From: Pseudomonas alkylphenolica
Lineage (GTDB): Bacteria > Pseudomonadota > Gammaproteobacteria > Pseudomonadales > Pseudomonadaceae
Assembly (NCBI RefSeq): GCF_000746525.1
Contig: NZ_CP009048.1
Span: forward strand, 540,001-604,000
DNA length: 64,000 nt
Direction: 5' to 3'
Shown: in pieces, positions 57,869 through 64,000 of the stretch
How positions within the stretch are numbered: position 1 is the first letter of the stretch
Layout: each line of letters opens with the position of its first letter
The notes under the pieces: generated by a model
The model's input: the letters and a program-made list of their open reading frames with translations, nothing else
Databases searched by the model: none
What the model was told of the DNA's origin: nothing
Position numbers and translations under genes: made by a program

Positions 57869-58753
57869 ATGCGAATGCGCCTGATGCTGTTGGGTGGTGG
57901 AAATGCCCTTGGGCAAGCGCTGATTCGTCTCGGGGCCGAGGAAGATATCGGCTTTCTGGCACCGCGTCCGCCAGAGCACGGCTGGGACCCGGCCAGCCTG
58001 ACCCAGTTGCTGGACGACACCCGCCCCGACGCATTGGTGAACCTGGCCTATTACTTCGACTGGTTCCAGGCCGAGTCCGTCAGCGAAAAGCGCCTGGCTC
58101 AGCAGGAGCGCTCGGTGGAGCGCCTGGCTGAACTGTGCCAGCACCACAACATCATTCTGGTCCAGCCTTCGAGCTACCGGGTGTTCGATGGCTCACGCGC
58201 CACCGCCTACAGCGAGAAGGATGAGCCGGTGCCCCTGGGCCTGCGTGGTCAGGCACTGTGGCGGATCGAACAGAGCGTACGGGCGACCTGCCCGCAGCAC
58301 GTACTGCTGCGTTTTGGCTGGTTGCTCGACGAGAGCATCGATGGCGTGCTCGGGCGTTTTCTGACCCGCGCCGAACAGCCCCAGGAATTGCTCCTGGCCG
58401 ATGATCGCCGGGGCAATCCAACACCGGTGGACGATGCCGCACGGGTGATTCTCTCGGTGCTCAAGCAGCTCGATTGCGCAGCACCCTTGTGGGGGACGTA
58501 CCACTACGCCGGTAACGAAGCCACCACGCCGCTGGCGCTCGGTCAGGCTATCCTCACCGAAGCGGCGCAGCTACACCCACTGGCTGTTACCGCACCGACC
58601 GCGCAGGCCCATGCCGCACGTCCGGATGCCAGCGAAGAACCGCAACATGCAGTGCTGGCCTGCAAGAAAATTTTGCACACTTTCGGTATCAAGCCCCGCG
58701 CCTGGCGCTCGGGTTTGCCACCCTTACTGGATCGATTCTATCGTCATGGCTGA
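57869..58753 (+). CDS. RmlD-like NAD(P)-dependent sugar-nucleotide reductase
   Basis: A 294-aa Rossmann-fold protein of the dTDP-4-dehydrorhamnose reductase family (RmlD_sub_bind). The N-terminal nucleotide-binding turn is LLGGGNALGQAL, degenerate compared with GxxGxxG. The usual catalytic YxxxK is not obvious: QPSSYRVFDGSRATAYSEKD has the YSEKD near position 112 that may serve. True substrate is unknown. Overlaps the following epimerase by 8 nt, so the two are coupled and probably act on the same or successive sugar nucleotides. Confidence 0.75.
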   Translation: MRMRLMLLGGGNALGQALIRLGAEEDIGFLAPRPPEHGWDPASLTQLLDDTRPDALVNLAYYFDWFQAESVSEKRLAQQERSVERLAELCQHHNIILVQPSSYRVFDGSRATAYSEKDEPVPLGLRGQALWRIEQSVRATCPQHVLLRFGWLLDESIDGVLGRFLTRAEQPQELLLADDRRGNPTPVDDAARVILSVLKQLDCAAPLWGTYHYAGNEATTPLALGQAILTEAAQLHPLAVTAPTAQAHAARPDASEEPQHAVLACKKILHTFGIKPRAWRSGLPPLLDRFYRHG

Positions 58754-59675
58754 TGCCCCAATTCTGATCACCGGTGGCGCCGGCTTCATCGGTTCTCACC
58801 TGAGCGATGCGCTGCTGGCAAAAGGCTATGCGGTACGGATCCTCGATGATCTGTCCACCGGCAAACCCGCCAACCTGCAAATGGCCAACCCCGGGCTTGA
58901 GCTGATCGAAGGCGATGTCGCCGATGCTGAGCTGGTCAAGCGCGTGGCTGCGGGGTGCCAGGCGGTTGTGCATCTGGCCGCCGTTGCCTCGGTGCAGGCC
59001 TCGGTGGACGACCCGGTGAAAACTCATCAGAGCAACTTCATTGGCACCTTGAATGTCTGCGAAGCCATGCGCCTCAATGGCATCAAGCGGGTGCTGTTTG
59101 CCTCCAGCGCGGCCGTCTACGGCAACAATGGCGAAGGCCTGGCGGTCGAGGAAGATGCCCCCAAGGCGCCTCTCACGCCCTATGCCGTGGACAAGCTGGC
59201 CAGTGAGCAATACCTGGACTTCTATCGTCGCCAGCATGGCCTGGAGCCGGTGGTGTTCCGCTTCTTCAACATCTTCGGGCCACGCCAGGATCCGTCTTCG
59301 CCGTATTCCGGGGTGATCAGCATTTTCTGCGAGCGCGCCTTGAGCCGACAGCCGATTACCTTGTTCGGCGACGGCGAACAGACCCGGGACTTTCTCTATG
59401 TGGGGGATCTGGTCAGCGTAATGGTTCAGGCCCTGGAGCAGGTGCAGGTTGAAGACGGCGCGGTGAATATCGGCTTGAACCAGGCCACTTCACTGAACCA
59501 GTTGCTGGCCGCGCTGAAATCGGTGGTCGGTGATTTGCCAGCGATCAGCCATGGGCCGGCGCGCTCCGGCGACATCCGTCACTCGCGGGCGAACAACCAG
59601 CGCTTGCTGGCGCGTTTTGATTTTCCCGAGGCGACGCCGTTGGCCGAGGGGCTGGCGCGATTGCTGGGACGCTGA
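58746..59675 (+). CDS. NAD-dependent sugar-nucleotide epimerase/dehydratase
   Basis: A 309-aa extended short-chain dehydrogenase, closest by eye to UDP-glucose or UDP-GlcNAc 4-epimerases. It has TGGAGFIGSH (residues 9-18) for NAD, and the triad Ser120/121, Tyr146 and Lys150 (PYAVDK). ATG 58746 lies inside the end of the preceding gene; the frame is open 45 codons further up without support. Likely makes a precursor for LPS, O-antigen or exopolysaccharide, but no glycosyltransferases are near. Confidence 0.85.
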   Translation: MADAPILITGGAGFIGSHLSDALLAKGYAVRILDDLSTGKPANLQMANPGLELIEGDVADAELVKRVAAGCQAVVHLAAVASVQASVDDPVKTHQSNFIGTLNVCEAMRLNGIKRVLFASSAAVYGNNGEGLAVEEDAPKAPLTPYAVDKLASEQYLDFYRRQHGLEPVVFRFFNIFGPRQDPSSPYSGVISIFCERALSRQPITLFGDGEQTRDFLYVGDLVSVMVQALEQVQVEDGAVNIGLNQATSLNQLLAALKSVVGDLPAISHGPARSGDIRHSRANNQRLLARFDFPEATPLAEGLARLLGR

Positions 59676-59679
59676 AAGC

Positions 59680-59734
59680 ATCGCGGGGCAAGCCCGCTCC
59701 CACCGATTCAGTGGGAGCGGGCTTGCCCCGCGAT
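59680..59734. repeat. REP inverted pair
   Basis: ATCGCGGGGCAAGCCCGCTC (59680 on) and its perfect inverse ending GCCCCGCGAT at 59734, with a 7-nt centre CGATTCA. Lies between the convergent ends of the epimerase gene and oprG and may act as a bidirectional transcript barrier. Confidence 0.88.
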
Positions 59735-59751
59735 GTACCTCAAACGTTAGA

Positions 59752-60435
59752 TCAGAACTTGTAACCAACACCGACCATGTAGACCCATGGATCGACATCT
59801 ACGTCGACCTTGGTCTTGCCGACGCCCAGAGCGCTCGGGCCGTCCATGGTGGCCTTGGTGTCGATGTCGATGTACCAGACCGCGGCGTTGACCAGGAAGT
59901 GTTCGTTGATCATGTAGTCCATACCCAGCTGACCAGCCAGACCGAACGAGTCTTTGACTTTCAGGTTGCTGAAGCCCTGGGCTTTGCGGTTGCTGTCCAG
60001 GTCTTCGTCAAAGAACATGGTGTAGTTCAGACCGATACCGGCATATGGCTGGAACTTCGAGCTTGGTTCCATCGGGTAGTACTGCAGCGACAGGGTCGGT
60101 GGCAGTTGTTTGATATCGCCCAGCTTGCCATCCAGGCCAGGGCCGAGGCCCTTGACGCCGACAGTGTGGTGGAACGGCGTGGCGGCCAGCAGCTCCAGGC
60201 CGATGTGGTCGGTCAGCATGTAGGCGAAGGTCAGGCCCAGTTGGGTATCGCTATCCAGAGTCGCCTTGGTACCGGACACCTTGGTGCCGTCGAGCTTGAT
60301 GTCACTGCTGTCCTCGTTGGGATTAACAGTAATTGCGCCGGCACGCACGATGATGTCGCCAGCCTGGTGGGCGTGGGCAACAGGGGCTGCGAGCGCCAAG
60401 GCGAAAAGCGAGGCGCTGAGCAAGGACTTGTTCAT
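59752..60435 (-). CDS. oprG: OmpW-family outer membrane protein OprG
   Basis: Eight-stranded outer-membrane barrel thought to pass small hydrophobic molecules. The 227-aa product has a signal peptide (about 1-22, cleaved after AHA), alternating beta strands and a terminal Phe (GVGYKF), the BAM recognition end. In P. aeruginosa OprG is induced under low oxygen and iron-rich conditions through ANR; a matching site lies upstream here. Located just downstream of the zinc-linked ABC operon but with its own promoter. Confidence 0.9.
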   Translation of the reverse strand: MNKSLLSASLFALALAAPVAHAHQAGDIIVRAGAITVNPNEDSSDIKLDGTKVSGTKATLDSDTQLGLTFAYMLTDHIGLELLAATPFHHTVGVKGLGPGLDGKLGDIKQLPPTLSLQYYPMEPSSKFQPYAGIGLNYTMFFDEDLDSNRKAQGFSNLKVKDSFGLAGQLGMDYMINEHFLVNAAVWYIDIDTKATMDGPSALGVGKTKVDVDVDPWVYMVGVGYKF

Positions 60436-60471
60436 GGAAGCTCCCAGAGGACGTTTAGAATTGGTACGTCC

Positions 60472-60513
60472 AATGGTAAAGAGCCATTATTTTCGCGATT
60501 TGACCCAGCTCAA
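60472..60513 (-). promoter_or_regulatory. ANR/FNR-type operator and promoter of oprG
   Basis: TTGAC-CCAG-CTCAA (60500-60513) matches the FNR/ANR consensus TTGAT-N4-ATCAA at 8 of 10 positions. On the minus strand a TACCAT -10 box (60478-60473) follows, which would put the operator centre about 41 nt before the start site, the class II activator position. Confidence 0.6.
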
Positions 60514-60544
60514 TGAAAGCGTCAAAGCCATTGTGTGGGGCCAA

Positions 60545-61060
60545 TCATTCTAGTTCATAAGCGTAGATTTTCTCGGCTTCCATCTGGTAACCGGCGTCGG
60601 CCAGTTCACTGCTGGTGCTTTTCACCTGCATCCGGCCTTCGATCCAGTAGGGCTGATAGAGGTCCTCGACGCGCACACCCATCTCACTGACGATATGCAC
60701 GATCTGGTTCGAAGGTGGCGGCGGCACGTGGATGCAGGCGCCGTAGTAGGGCACCAGGAGAAACTCGGTGGTGCGACCTTCTTCACTGACTTCCAGCGGC
60801 ACGATGTAGCCCGGTAACTTCACTTGCTGGCCATCGAGGGCCTTGACCACCGGCGCGTTCGGCACCTGCTGGTGGGCGGCCGGAGCCGATTCGGCGGCCA
60901 GGGCATCGCTCAATTGCGACAGGTCATGCAGCGGCGCCAGTTGCGGCTGGACGATTGGCGCACCGGCGGGAATCAGTTGCGGCCACTCCAGGGTGCGCGG
61001 TTCGTCCGCCCATAAGGGCGTGCTCACCAGCAGCAGTATCGACAGCAGAATGCGTGGCAT
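60545..61060 (-). CDS. DUF3299 periplasmic protein, last gene of the zinc-linked operon
   Basis: A 171-aa protein with a cleavable signal (MPRILLSILLLVSTPLWADE) and the DUF3299 core (LPGYIVPLEV, PYYGACIHVPPPP). The invariant Cys/His in YYGACIH could bind metal; this is a guess. ATG 61060 is preferred; an in-frame GTG at 61072 would overlap the permease stop. Homologues in P. aeruginosa (PA4066 locus) and the Vibrio zrg operon sit in zinc-starvation operons of the same layout. Confidence 0.8.
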   Translation of the reverse strand: MPRILLSILLLVSTPLWADEPRTLEWPQLIPAGAPIVQPQLAPLHDLSQLSDALAAESAPAAHQQVPNAPVVKALDGQQVKLPGYIVPLEVSEEGRTTEFLLVPYYGACIHVPPPPSNQIVHIVSEMGVRVEDLYQPYWIEGRMQVKSTSSELADAGYQMEAEKIYAYELE

Positions 61061-61068
61061 CAAAGGTC

Positions 61069-62334
61069 TCACAAGTGAATGGACAGGCCGTCGGCCAGAG
61101 ACTGCCGATAGGCGCGCCAGGCCGGCACGCTACCCATGAGCAGTGCGGCCCCGAGAATGATCGCCAGCAGGCTCCATTCATGGGCACTTGGCCAGGCCAG
61201 CGGCAGGAACAGGCCGTAGTTGGCTTGTACATAACCCTGAGCCAGGGCAATCCCCAGGTACAGCAAGCCCAGACCGGCAGCGATGCCGACCACTGCCAGG
61301 GCCAGCGCCTCAAGCACCAGCAGCCCGGCAATATGCCACGGACGGGCACCGACCGAGCGCAAAATGGCCATCTCCCGGCGCCGCTCGTTGAGGCTGGTGA
61401 GGATGGCGGTGAGCATACCGATCAACCCGGTCAGTACGACGAACAGGGAGACCACGAACAACGCCTGCTCGGCAGTGCCCATCAGGCTCCAGAGTTCTTG
61501 CAGGGCGACCCCCGGCAGGATCGCCAGCAGCGGCTCATTGCGGTACTCGTTGATCTCGCGCTGCAGGCTGAAGGTGGCGATCTTGTTGTTCAGGCCCAGC
61601 ATGAACGCGGTGATCGCGGCGGGCTTGAGGTCCATGTCACGCGCCTGCTCGGCGCTGATCCGTCCGGCACCACGGGCCGGTACGCCGTTGTGCCAGTCGA
61701 TGTGAATCGCTTCCATACCGCCCAGGCTGATATGCAGGGTGCGGTCCACCGGGGTGCCGGTGCGTTGCAGTACGCCGACCACGGTGAAGGGTTTGTCGTC
61801 ATGCTTGACCAGACTGATGGCGGCCACACCGTGGGCCAGCACCAGCTTGTCACCGAGCTTGTAATGCAGGGCCTGGGCGACTTCGGCGCCCAGCACCACT
61901 TCGAACGGGTCGGTGGCGAACGCGCGGCCCTCGGCCAATTGCAGGTTTTGCTTGCGGCCGTACTGATAATGCTCGAAGTAACTGCCGGTAGTGCCCATGA
62001 CCCGGTAGCCGCGATGCGAGTCACCGAGTGAGATCGGAATCGCCCATTTCACCCGCTTGTCACTGGCGTAGTGTTCGTAGCTGTCCCAGCGGATGTTGTT
62101 GGTGGCATTGCCGATGCGGAACACCGAGTACAGCAGCAGGTTTACCGAGCCGGAACGGGCGCCGACGATCAGGTCGGTGCCGCTGATGGTGCTGGCGAAG
62201 CTGGCGCGGGCTTCGGTGCGCACCCGCTCAACGGCCAGCAGCAAACACACCGACAGGGCAATGGCAAAGGCGGTCAGAAAGGCGGTGAAACGACGGTTGG
62301 CGAGGCTCGCCAGGGCTAGACGGAGCAGGTACAT
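61069..62334 (-). CDS. MacB/FtsX-type ABC transporter permease
   Basis: A 421-aa inner-membrane protein with one N-terminal helix (about 17-37), a periplasmic domain of about 230 residues (MacB-PCD type), then three C-terminal helices of an FtsX domain. Such permeases usually do not transport small solutes but extract lipoproteins or drive periplasmic work. Its ATG overlaps the ATPase stop by one base. No MacA or LolA-like partner is encoded nearby. Confidence 0.87.
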   Translation of the reverse strand: MYLLRLALASLANRRFTAFLTAFAIALSVCLLLAVERVRTEARASFASTISGTDLIVGARSGSVNLLLYSVFRIGNATNNIRWDSYEHYASDKRVKWAIPISLGDSHRGYRVMGTTGSYFEHYQYGRKQNLQLAEGRAFATDPFEVVLGAEVAQALHYKLGDKLVLAHGVAAISLVKHDDKPFTVVGVLQRTGTPVDRTLHISLGGMEAIHIDWHNGVPARGAGRISAEQARDMDLKPAAITAFMLGLNNKIATFSLQREINEYRNEPLLAILPGVALQELWSLMGTAEQALFVVSLFVVLTGLIGMLTAILTSLNERRREMAILRSVGARPWHIAGLLVLEALALAVVGIAAGLGLLYLGIALAQGYVQANYGLFLPLAWPSAHEWSLLAIILGAALLMGSVPAWRAYRQSLADGLSIHL

Positions 62335-63053
62335 CAGGCCTCCTGAGCGTTGGCTGGCAGGGCTGCGCGGTTGAGCTCGGCGAGTGACAACTGACGGTCG
62401 AACAACGTGGCCAGGCTCTGGTCATGGCTGACGAACAGCAGGCTGGAGCCGGCGTCACGGCATTCGGCGAACAGCAGACGAATGAACGCTTCGCGGGTGT
62501 CGGCGTCGAGGGCTGAAGTCGGCTCGTCGGCGATCACCAGTTCCGGCTGGCCGATCAGCGCGCGGGCGGCAGCGACCCGCTGCTGCTGGCCGATCGACAG
62601 GCTGTCGGCACGGCGGGCGAGCAAGTCCGGATCTTTCAGGCCGAGGTGGGCGAGCAGGCTGGCGGCTGCCTGATCGATACTGCCGTGGCGTTCGGCGGCG
62701 CGTTGCGCGCGGCTGCGCGAGAAGCGGCAGGGCAGTTCGACGTTTTCCCGTACGGAAAGAAACGGCAGCAGGTTGAACTGCTGGAAAATGTAGCCGGTGT
62801 GATCAACGCGGAAGCGATCACGGGCGCCCTGTTTCAACTTGCTCAAGTCTTGGCCAAGCAGGCGGATGCTGCCGCGGTCGGGTACCTGCACACCGCCGAG
62901 CAGGCCGAGCAGGGTGGTTTTGCCGCTGCCACTGGGGCCTTTGAGAAACAACGATTCGCCGGCTTCCAGGCGCAAGGCGGGAATCTCCAGCAGGGGGGCT
63001 TGGCCCGGCCAGGCAAAGCCCAGGTCGGTCAGTTCAATCAGTGCCTGGCTCAT
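62334..63053 (-). CDS. ABC transporter ATP-binding protein (MacB/LolD type)
   Basis: A 239-aa nucleotide-binding subunit. Walker A GPSGSGKTT (39-47), Q-loop FQQFNLLPFLSV, signature LSIGQQQRVAAARAL (SIGQQ, a variant of LSGGQ) and Walker B ELVIADEPTSALD are all visible. The type fits LolD/MacB-like mechanotransmission partners. It lies between the histidine-rich gene (46 nt upstream) and the permease, with which it overlaps by one base. Confidence 0.9.
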   Translation of the reverse strand: MSQALIELTDLGFAWPGQAPLLEIPALRLEAGESLFLKGPSGSGKTTLLGLLGGVQVPDRGSIRLLGQDLSKLKQGARDRFRVDHTGYIFQQFNLLPFLSVRENVELPCRFSRSRAQRAAERHGSIDQAAASLLAHLGLKDPDLLARRADSLSIGQQQRVAAARALIGQPELVIADEPTSALDADTREAFIRLLFAECRDAGSSLLFVSHDQSLATLFDRQLSLAELNRAALPANAQEA

Positions 63054-63099
63054 AAATGAACGCCCGGGTTACCCCGGGCGTTTCGCTGCAAAAGGGCTA

Positions 63100-63669
63100 T
63101 CAGAAAGTGATCGTGGTTTTCGCCGGGGTCGCTTCGACACCCTGCTGACCGTTTGGCCCGATCAGTTGTAGCTGAATTTTCTGGGTGGCGGGGAAGGCTT
63201 TGAACAGGGGGCTCAGGTCGAGGTTGGTGAGTTGCTCGGGCTTCTCGCAATTGAGTCGGTAGTGCGCGTGGATGTCGCTGTGGTCATGAGCATGACCGTC
63301 ATCATCCGCCGCTGGCTTGTCGCCGAACAGCGGGCTTTCCAGTTCCTGATCGCTTTCGCTGCAGTTGGCCGCCTTGCTCAAGGCGAACAGGGCCAGCGGT
63401 TTTTCCAACTGGGCGCGCACGGTGGCGACCTTGGCTTTATCGGCAGCGCTGCTGGGGGCATACTCGAAACCGACCAGGTTCATCGCCGGGCTGTCCAGTT
63501 CCAGCTCCAGAGCTTTGCCATCGAGTACCACATTGAGGCGAGCGACGCCGTGCTCATGGGCGGCGAGGCTGCCATGGGCGTGGTCATGATCATGCTCGTG
63601 GTCCTTATGGGCATGAGCAACGGCCAGGGGCAGCAAGGCGAACGGCAAGGCAAGGAACAGGCGACGCAT
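63100..63669 (-). CDS. Histidine-rich periplasmic DUF2796 protein (ZrgA-like), likely zinc binder
   Basis: A 189-aa protein with a signal peptide (about 1-20) followed at once by a metal-binding tail, KDHEHDHDHAHG, and a second His-rich stretch DDDGHAHDHSDIHAH in the middle. The rest is the DUF2796 fold. The family includes ZrgA of the Vibrio cholerae zinc-regulated operon and the first gene of P. aeruginosa PA4063-4066. The start ATG 63669 is the first that gives a signal peptide; the frame is open 73 codons further up without support. Zur control is implied by the upstream palindrome. Confidence 0.85.
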   Translation of the reverse strand: MRRLFLALPFALLPLAVAHAHKDHEHDHDHAHGSLAAHEHGVARLNVVLDGKALELELDSPAMNLVGFEYAPSSAADKAKVATVRAQLEKPLALFALSKAANCSESDQELESPLFGDKPAADDDGHAHDHSDIHAHYRLNCEKPEQLTNLDLSPLFKAFPATQKIQLQLIGPNGQQGVEATPAKTTITF

Positions 63670-63703
63670 GGGCAGGACTCCACGAGGGCACAGGATGTGT
63701 TTG

Positions 63704-63716
63704 GTTATGTTATAAC
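63704..63716. promoter_or_regulatory. Zur-like operator
   Basis: Perfect arms GTTAT (63704-63708) and ATAAC (63712-63716) around GTT, i.e. GTTATGTTATAAC, very close to the GTTATxxTATAAC type of Zur sites in gamma-proteobacteria. It lies 35 nt before the DUF2796 start and 86 nt before the divergent gene at 63802. Confidence 0.65.
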
Positions 63717-63801
63717 AACTTGTTCTGCCGGTGCCAGTGCGCTTGGCGACGGATCGTCGGCGTGGGAGCATGGAGCCCGTCACTGAGTAGAGGAAACGAC
63801 C

Positions 63802-64000
63802 GTGCGAATTCGTGGACATATCGGCGACTGGCCGGTGGACTTGACCCTGGAGCTGGACCCGGCGGAATGGGCGCATCTGGGCGGACAATTGGCGGCTGTG
63901 GCGCCGGTCGCGACGGATGCTGCAGTGGCATCGGTGGCCAATGCCCGGCCGGATGACGCTCTCTGGCAGGCGGCACGTGAGGTATTGCGCAACGCCGGGC
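63802..64000 (+). CDS. Unrecognised protein, N-terminal 66 residues (runs out of the window)
   Basis: An open frame from GTG 63802 behind GAGGAAACGACC to the window end, giving MRIRGHIGDWPVDLTLELDP and then an Ala/Val-rich stretch (WAHLGGQLAAVAPVATDAAV). It is not recognised. The ribosome-binding site, codon use and divergence from the zinc-linked operon support it as a real gene. It could share the Zur-like site, but this cannot be judged from the fragment. Confidence 0.65.
   Translation, partial: MRIRGHIGDWPVDLTLELDPAEWAHLGGQLAAVAPVATDAAVASVANARPDDALWQAAREVLRNAG

Overview
The window is chromosomal DNA from a Pseudomonas, most likely of the P. putida / P. fluorescens side of the genus. The evidence is the gene order birA-coaX-SPOR-tRNAs-tuf-secE-nusG, the protein lengths (for example RpoB 1357 aa, RpoC 1399 aa), the REP pairs of the pseudomonad type, and recognisable pseudomonad neighbours such as ftnA, oprG and the zinc-limitation ABC operon. 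The species call rests on remembered synteny, not on a search.

Layout. 1-2290: the 3' two-thirds of a 23S rRNA gene, a 5S rRNA gene and a terminator, the tail of an rrn operon. 2300-4600: a REP pair, then birA, coaX and a small SPOR-type membrane protein. 4690-7430: tRNA-Tyr, tRNA-Gly, tRNA-Thr, tuf copy 1, tRNA-Trp, secE and nusG. 7440-18335: rplKA, rplJL, rpoB and rpoC. 18420-22950: str operon (rpsL, rpsG, fusA, tuf copy 2). 22960-29740: S10 operon running straight on through rplN, rplX, rplE and rpsN. 29750-33810: rpsH to secY and rpmJ. 33800-36800: alpha operon (rpsM, rpsK, rpsD, rpoA, rplQ). A terminator plus a new promoter separates each of these blocks. 36850-44080: katA, the ferritin ftnA, then uvrA divergent from a YajR-like MFS gene and ssb.

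44248-53422 is a nearly self-contained selenoprotein module: a formate dehydrogenase whose catalytic subunit contains an in-frame UGA (Sec197) followed by a SECIS hairpin, its iron-sulfur and cytochrome subunits, the maturation factor FdhE, then selA, selB and the tRNA-Sec gene. Only selD is missing from the window. 53430-56859 holds a cytoplasmic-type asparaginase and a sodium/amino-acid symporter translated in tandem, with a divergent helix-turn-helix regulator. 56860-59675 holds an alpha/beta hydrolase and a pair of overlapping nucleotide-sugar genes. 59752-60513 is oprG with an ANR-type site. 60545-63716 is an operon for a histidine-rich periplasmic protein, a MacB-like ABC transporter and a DUF3299 protein, preceded by a Zur-like palindrome. 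The window ends inside an unrecognised gene.

Most of the sequence is housekeeping and well understood as protein families. What merits a second look is mainly regulatory architecture (repeated terminator-promoter couplings, attenuator-like hairpins, a re-drawn spc operon), the mosaic between the two tuf genes, the Sec cassette, and the zinc-linked ABC operon, which is the closest thing here to a poorly characterised system. No prophage, insertion sequence, CRISPR array or defence island was seen, and no gap between genes exceeds 300 bases.
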